From: Shewanella sp. 1CM18E
Lineage (GTDB): Bacteria; Pseudomonadota; Gammaproteobacteria; Enterobacterales; Shewanellaceae
Assembly (NCBI RefSeq): GCF_023161665.1
Contig: NZ_JALNTW010000001.1
Location: 127,454-191,453, forward strand
DNA: 64,000 nt
Reading direction: 5' to 3'
Shown here: positions 59,899 to 64,000 of the stretch, piece by piece
Numbering within the stretch: the first letter of the stretch is position 1
Layout of the letters: every line of letters starts with the position of its first letter
Translations under genes and position numbers: made by a program
Notes under the pieces: model-generated
What the model was told of the DNA's origin: nothing
Seen by the model: only the letters and a program-made list of their open reading frames with translations
Databases searched by the model: none

Positions 59899-61020
59899 TT
59901 AGTTCATTGTGACCGAAATTTGACTCTGTTGCATTTGTTTTTTCGCTAAACGTTTAGTTCTGTCGCGAATGTCACCGGCTAATTGACCACAAGCAGCGTC
60001 AATATCGTCGCCGCGCGTCTTACGCACAATAACGGTAAGCCCGTATTCCATCAGCACTTTCGAGAATCTGTCGATACGTGAATTTGATGAACGACCATAT
60101 GGTGAACCAGGGTATGGGTTAAACGGAATTAAGTTAACCTTACAAGGTGTATCTTTCATCAGTTTAGCCAGTTCATGGGCTTGGTCTGTGCTGTCATTAA
60201 TGTGGTCTAACATTACATATTCTAGTGTAACGCGGCCACGGTTAGCGTTTGATTTAGCAATATAACGGCGAATACCCGCTAAGAACTCTTCAAGCGGATA
60301 CTTTTTATTGATAGGAACTAGCACATCACGAAGCTCATCATTTGGCGCATGAATACTTACAGCTAACGCCACATCTAGTGCATCGCCAAGTTTGTCTAGC
60401 GCAGGCACAACACCCGAAGTCGATACGGTTACGCGGCGCTTAGATAAACTAAAACCAAAGTCATCTAACATAATATCCATTGCTGGGATCACGTTCTTAA
60501 GGTTAAGTAGCGGCTCACCCATGCCCATCATTACCACGTTAGTGATTGGACGCTCACCAGTGTCTTTAACAAAACCGATAAAATCAGCAACACGCCAAAT
60601 TTGACCAACAATTTCAGCAACTGTGAGGTTACGGTTAAAACCTTGCTGTGCAGTAGAGCAGAAAGTACATTCAAGTGCACAACCTACTTGAGACGATACA
60701 CAAAGCGTTGCACGGTCGTCTTCTGGAATATAAACGGTTTCAACTTCTTGGCCATCACCTACATTAATAGCAAACTTAATCGTGCCATCTGCAGACTTTT
60801 GATAACTCGAAATAGCTGGCGCAACGATCTCGCATTTAGCCGCTAATTTAGCGCGCAATGCTTTGTTAATGTTAGTCATTTCTTCAAAGTCACTAACGCC
60901 AAAATGATAAATCCACTTCATTAATTGATCAGCACGGAATGGCTTTTCACCCATTTCGGTAAATAGCGCTCTTAATGCTTTACGATCAAGATCTAATAAA
61001 TTGATCTTCTTTTCACTCAT
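59899..61020 (-). CDS. rlmN: 23S rRNA/tRNA adenine-2 methyltransferase RlmN
   Basis: A 373-residue radical-SAM enzyme: N-terminal HHH-like helix, radical-SAM cluster motif [16 protein letters not shown] and the C-terminal catalytic Cys in [11 protein letters not shown]. RlmN methylates A2503 of 23S rRNA and A37 of some tRNAs. The ATG at 61020 has GAGG upstream; the open frame extends five codons further. First gene of the operon. Confidence 0.95.
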   Translation of the reverse strand: MSEKKINLLDLDRKALRALFTEMGEKPFRADQLMKWIYHFGVSDFEEMTNINKALRAKLAAKCEIVAPAISSYQKSADGTIKFAINVGDGQEVETVYIPEDDRATLCVSSQVGCALECTFCSTAQQGFNRNLTVAEIVGQIWRVADFIGFVKDTGERPITNVVMMGMGEPLLNLKNVIPAMDIMLDDFGFSLSKRRVTVSTSGVVPALDKLGDALDVALAVSIHAPNDELRDVLVPINKKYPLEEFLAGIRRYIAKSNANRGRVTLEYVMLDHINDSTDQAHELAKLMKDTPCKVNLIPFNPYPGSPYGRSSNSRIDRFSKVLMEYGLTVIVRKTRGDDIDAACGQLAGDIRDRTKRLAKKQMQQSQISVTMN

Positions 61021-61160
61021 TTTGTCTAACCTCAAAAAAACCTAAAACCAGCTTGTGGGCGGCGAATTATACAGATCTTAACAAATATTAGCCAGCAAGC
61101 TATCACCAAAGATCTAAACCTGTGCTAGAATCCGCGCAGACTAATTTTGGTCTGCCATGT

Positions 61161-61178
61161 GGAGGTGTAATTTCACCT
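61161..61178 (+). promoter_or_regulatory. Hairpin over the ribosome-binding site of the CNNM-type gene
   Basis: GGAGGTG followed by TAATTT and CACCT: AGGTG pairs with CACCT. The SD sequence is inside the stem, three bases before the ATG at 61181, so translation may be controlled. Confidence 0.4.
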
Positions 61179-61180
61179 TT

Positions 61181-62251
61181 ATGATAACTCTTATCATTAT
61201 AATATTTGTCGCGATTTCCGTCTCTTTTCTTTGTAGTGTATTTGAAGCTGTATTGCTGTCGGTTACACCAAGTTACATTGCGTCATTGTCCGCCACTAAT
61301 CCGGCTGCAGCTGACAGACTACGTAAGCAAAAAGAGAACGTTGAATCTCCTCTCGTTTCAATCCTAACGCTAAACACTATTGCCCACACCGTAGGTGCTG
61401 CGGTTGCTGGTGCACAAGCGGCAAAGGTATTCGGCGATGAGATGCTAGGCGTATTTTCTGGTGTTCTTACCTTCTTAATTCTCTTCTTTTCAGAGATCGT
61501 TCCTAAAACTTTAGGTGCAAACTACTGGCGCTCTTTAGCACCTGTTGTTTCTATCGCATTAGTTTGGATGGAACGCAGTACCTTGCCACTTATTTGGATG
61601 TCCAAGCAAGTGACCCAGCTAATGGGTAAAGGCGACGAAGGTCAATATATCCGTCAAGAAATGAGCGCCATGGCTGAAATTGGTCGTGCATCAGGTGAAC
61701 TTGATGAGCAAGAGTCGAAAATTTTGACTCAAATGCTATCGGTTAAAGAGATGCCAGTTACCGCTATCATGACCCCAAGAACGGTTATGTTCAGGCTGCC
61801 AACAGATTTGACTCAGGTTGATTTTACGCGCCAATTTATGGCTAAGCCATTTACTCGAATTCCTGTCTATGACGAAGATCCAGATAACATTATTGGCTAC
61901 GTTAATAGAAATGATATTTTGCTTGCTGAACGTAGCACTCCAAAAGAGTCTATCGCAGTGCTTAAAAAGAACTTATTAGTGATCCCTGAGACTGCTAAAA
62001 TTTTGCCTCTTTTTGAGCTGATGATTAAGCGAAATACTAAGATTGCGATGATTGTAGATGAATACGGTTCTAACGAAGGTATTGTTACCTTGGAAGATAT
62101 CGTTGAATCTTTACTCGGCCTTGAAATTGTCGACTCAAATGACCCAGTAACGGATATGCAGCAATTTGCACGTAAGTTATGGAGCCGTCGTATGAAAGAT
62201 AAAGGTATTGTCTTATCTGATGATGGCGATTTTGAGCAAGAAAAAAATTAA
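61181..62251 (+). CDS. CNNM/CorC-type transporter (DUF21-CBS protein)
   Basis: A 356-residue protein with N-terminal DUF21 membrane domain (FVAISVSFLCSVFEAVLLSV, SILTLNTIAHTVGAA) and two CBS domains (MTPRTVMFRLPTDL, FTRIPVYDEDPDNIIGYVNRNDIL, IVDEYGSNEGIVTLEDIVESLLG). Family members are implicated in magnesium or cobalt efflux. The ATG at 61181 is preferred over one at 61157, because the latter would translate the SD region and has no membrane start. Strong terminator at 62296. Confidence 0.88.
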   Translation: MITLIIIIFVAISVSFLCSVFEAVLLSVTPSYIASLSATNPAAADRLRKQKENVESPLVSILTLNTIAHTVGAAVAGAQAAKVFGDEMLGVFSGVLTFLILFFSEIVPKTLGANYWRSLAPVVSIALVWMERSTLPLIWMSKQVTQLMGKGDEGQYIRQEMSAMAEIGRASGELDEQESKILTQMLSVKEMPVTAIMTPRTVMFRLPTDLTQVDFTRQFMAKPFTRIPVYDEDPDNIIGYVNRNDILLAERSTPKESIAVLKKNLLVIPETAKILPLFELMIKRNTKIAMIVDEYGSNEGIVTLEDIVESLLGLEIVDSNDPVTDMQQFARKLWSRRMKDKGIVLSDDGDFEQEKN

Positions 62252-62295
62252 TTTAGCTAAGTAGCCACATTAACTATCTCGTTAAATTAACACTT

Positions 62296-62322
62296 AAAAA
62301 AGGGAGCATGGCTCCCTTTTTT
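62296..62322 (+). terminator. Terminator of the CNNM-type gene
   Basis: AAAAAAGGGAGC-ATG-GCTCCCTTTTTT, 45 bases after the stop; a textbook intrinsic terminator. Confidence 0.95.
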
Positions 62323-62401
62323 GTGCCTTTAACATACCAGCGTAGTTACGATTACACTATAAAACAGCAACAAATCTGCTTGTGATTGGTCACCTTCTGC
62401 A

Positions 62402-62410
62402 TGCTATAAT
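62402..62410 (+). promoter_or_regulatory. Extended -10 promoter for the phosphoesterase
   Basis: TGCTATAAT is an extended -10 element 25 bases upstream of the next gene. The -35 region is weak, as expected for this class. Confidence 0.55.
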
Positions 62411-62434
62411 CCCTCTTTGGTCCAGAGGAATAAG

Positions 62435-64000
62435 ATGACAACAGCACACCCTACAGTCGCGCAATATAAATTAAAACTTGCCCACATTAACGATACTCAC
62501 TCTCACTTTGATGCAAATCGAATTCAATTTACGCTATTTCAACAGCAAAAAGAGCTAACTTTATATAGCCATACTGGTGGTTATGCTCGTATCGGATACC
62601 AGCTAAATCAGGCAAGGGCAGATGCTGTAAATAATCAGCAAACATTTTTATTTCTGCATGGTGGTGACAGCTTTCAGGGCACGCTTTACTTCAATGAATT
62701 TAAAGGTAAAGCCAATTCAGACCTACTTAATATGCTCAAGCCCGACGCAATGGTGCTGGGCAACCATGAGATTGACGCTGGTAATGAGCCAGTCCTAGAC
62801 TTTCTCAATGATATCAAATTCCCTTTGCTTGCAGGCAATATGGACCTCAGTCAAGAATGCCCAAAAAAACGTGCAAGACTGAATGGCCATCCAAACCTGT
62901 TTGATCTAAACCCACAAACTCAAACCGCAAAAGTATTGCTTAAACCACTTGGTGATAAGCAAGTGGCTATAATAGGGATCACATTAGATCAAATGGCCGA
63001 AATTGCAGGGCCCGATGAAGATATTAACTTTATCAACGCAATTGAAACTACCAAGCGCACAGTCAAGCTTTTAAAAACGAGTGGTATCGACCATATAGTC
63101 GTGTTAAGCCACCTCGGCTTAGATCAAGATAAGGTTCTTGCTCAAGAAGTCGATCATATTAGCGTGATTGTTGGTGGCCACTCACATACTCTACAAGGCG
63201 ATTTTAAAGACTTGGGCTTATCCAATATGCCCTATGGCGAACGTGTTAATGGCACGGCTATTTTACATGCAGGTAAGTACGCAGAAACTCTTGGCTTGGC
63301 TGATATCGAATTTGATGCTCAAGGGCAAGTAACCTCTCTTAGCGGCGGAAACTACTTTATGTTAGATCAGCAGTTTATTCTGCAATCATCTAACGATGTC
63401 AGCCCAGAGGATTATTTAAACGTACGCCACGTATTAGAGTCTCACCCTTTCATTTTATTTGATGAGGAAGATCCCTGCATTCAAGCCAGAATTTCGCAAA
63501 GGTATCGCCCTAGCCTAGATGCAATGAATAACAAGATCTTGGCCTTTGTACCAAGAAACTTAATTCATACTCGTTTACCTAGCAAAGCCCTACCCCATGG
63601 TAGTGAAATTGCTCCCTGGGTGAGCCGTAGTATGTATCAAGAAACCCTTGAGTCAGGTATAGAGATAGACTTTGCCCTGCATAATGCAGGCGGCGTTCGT
63701 CAGTCACTTGATAAAGGTGAAGTCAGTTTAGCTGAAGTGCTTGGGCGTATTTTACCGTTTGATATTCCTTTGGTTGCGTATGAGATCCAAGGAAAATACT
63801 TATTCCAATTGCTTGAGTCTGCAATTAATGGCGCAACCAACAACAGTGTTATCGGTACCGGAGCTGGCAGCTTTCCATACACCTATGGACTTAAGTATTT
63901 TTACGATGGTAAGCAACAGCTAGGACAACGGATCATCAAACTAGAAATATTGCGCACAAATGCTGGTGTGAATACTTGGTTAGATGTTGACCCAAATAGT
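62435..64000 (+). CDS. 5'-nucleotidase/UshA-family metallophosphoesterase (cut by window end)
   Basis: The first 522 codons are visible without stop. The metallophosphatase motifs are LAHINDTHSHFD, LHGGDSFQGT, LGNHEIDAG, VVLSHLGLDQD and VGGHSHT. The C-terminal nucleotidase domain begins at about residue 370 with LPHGSEIAPW and later AGGVRQSL. UshA-type enzymes hydrolyse nucleotides or UDP-sugars. Unlike UshA, there is no signal peptide (MTTAHPTVAQYKLKLAHIN), so it may act in the cytoplasm, or an atypical export route is used. AGAGGAA lies before the ATG. Confidence 0.88.
   Translation, partial: MTTAHPTVAQYKLKLAHINDTHSHFDANRIQFTLFQQQKELTLYSHTGGYARIGYQLNQARADAVNNQQTFLFLHGGDSFQGTLYFNEFKGKANSDLLNMLKPDAMVLGNHEIDAGNEPVLDFLNDIKFPLLAGNMDLSQECPKKRARLNGHPNLFDLNPQTQTAKVLLKPLGDKQVAIIGITLDQMAEIAGPDEDINFINAIETTKRTVKLLKTSGIDHIVVLSHLGLDQDKVLAQEVDHISVIVGGHSHTLQGDFKDLGLSNMPYGERVNGTAILHAGKYAETLGLADIEFDAQGQVTSLSGGNYFMLDQQFILQSSNDVSPEDYLNVRHVLESHPFILFDEEDPCIQARISQRYRPSLDAMNNKILAFVPRNLIHTRLPSKALPHGSEIAPWVSRSMYQETLESGIEIDFALHNAGGVRQSLDKGEVSLAEVLGRILPFDIPLVAYEIQGKYLFQLLESAINGATNNSVIGTGAGSFPYTYGLKYFYDGKQQLGQRIIKLEILRTNAGVNTWLDVDPNS

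Overview
The window looks like a chromosome segment of a Shewanella-type marine gammaproteobacterium. The basis is the gene content and order (cheR-cheV-flgA-flgM-flgN, flgO/P/T, a pseudaminic-acid-type cluster with a Maf protein, cydABX, purL-mltF-tadA, guaBA-xseA, der-bamB-yfgM-hisS-ispG-rodZ-pilW-rlmN), the moderate AT bias and the small repeat elements. No species-level claim is made.

Layout. 1-6341 is the end of a polar flagellar/chemotaxis locus. Its promoters fall into two recognisable classes: sigma-54 sites before flgA and flgT, and sigma-28 sites before flgM and flgO. A miniature inverted-repeat element (MITE) sits directly against the flgT sigma-54 promoter. A tRNA-Arg(CCU) gene follows at 6568. 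6968-23626 is an accessory glycan cluster that probably serves flagellin glycosylation. It holds pseB, pseC, pseG, a PseF/SpsF-like nucleotidyltransferase with an extra domain, a GH57-like protein and a large Maf-TPR glycosyltransferase. It also holds a tightly packed minus-strand run: methyltransferase, nucleotidyltransferase-methyltransferase fusion, DXS-like thiamine-diphosphate enzyme, short-chain dehydrogenase and ATP-grasp ligase. A short NeuB-family protein without the usual C-terminal SAF domain faces this run. No PseH-type N-acetyltransferase and no full-length PseI are present. My inference is that the run makes a custom acyl or ketose substituent and couples it to the sugar; this is the most promising unusual system here.

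23732-35597 is mixed accessory/core material: a DUF2947 protein, a chalcone-isomerase-like periplasmic protein, an outer-membrane barrel, a TetR-controlled MFP-RND efflux pair with three operator-like repeats, a YdcH-like protein, a Cache-type chemoreceptor, a lipoprotein and a DAACS symporter. 35851-38694 is the cytochrome bd oxidase operon cydABX, including the 38-residue CydX. Between cydA and purL there is a perfect FNR-type box. A free-standing plus-strand unit follows it: a structured leader with two mutually exclusive pairings, a 25-codon ORF and a strong terminator. This may be an undescribed RNA/small-protein gene.

39918-64000 is housekeeping: purine synthesis (purL, guaB, guaA), peptidoglycan turnover (mltF), tRNA editing (tadA), exonuclease VII (xseA), and the rlmN-pilW-rodZ-ispG / hisS-yfgM-bamB-der block. 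It ends with a CNNM/CorC-type transporter and the start of a 5'-nucleotidase-family phosphoesterase that runs off the window. Promoter and terminator calls come from reading sequence only and were not tested computationally.
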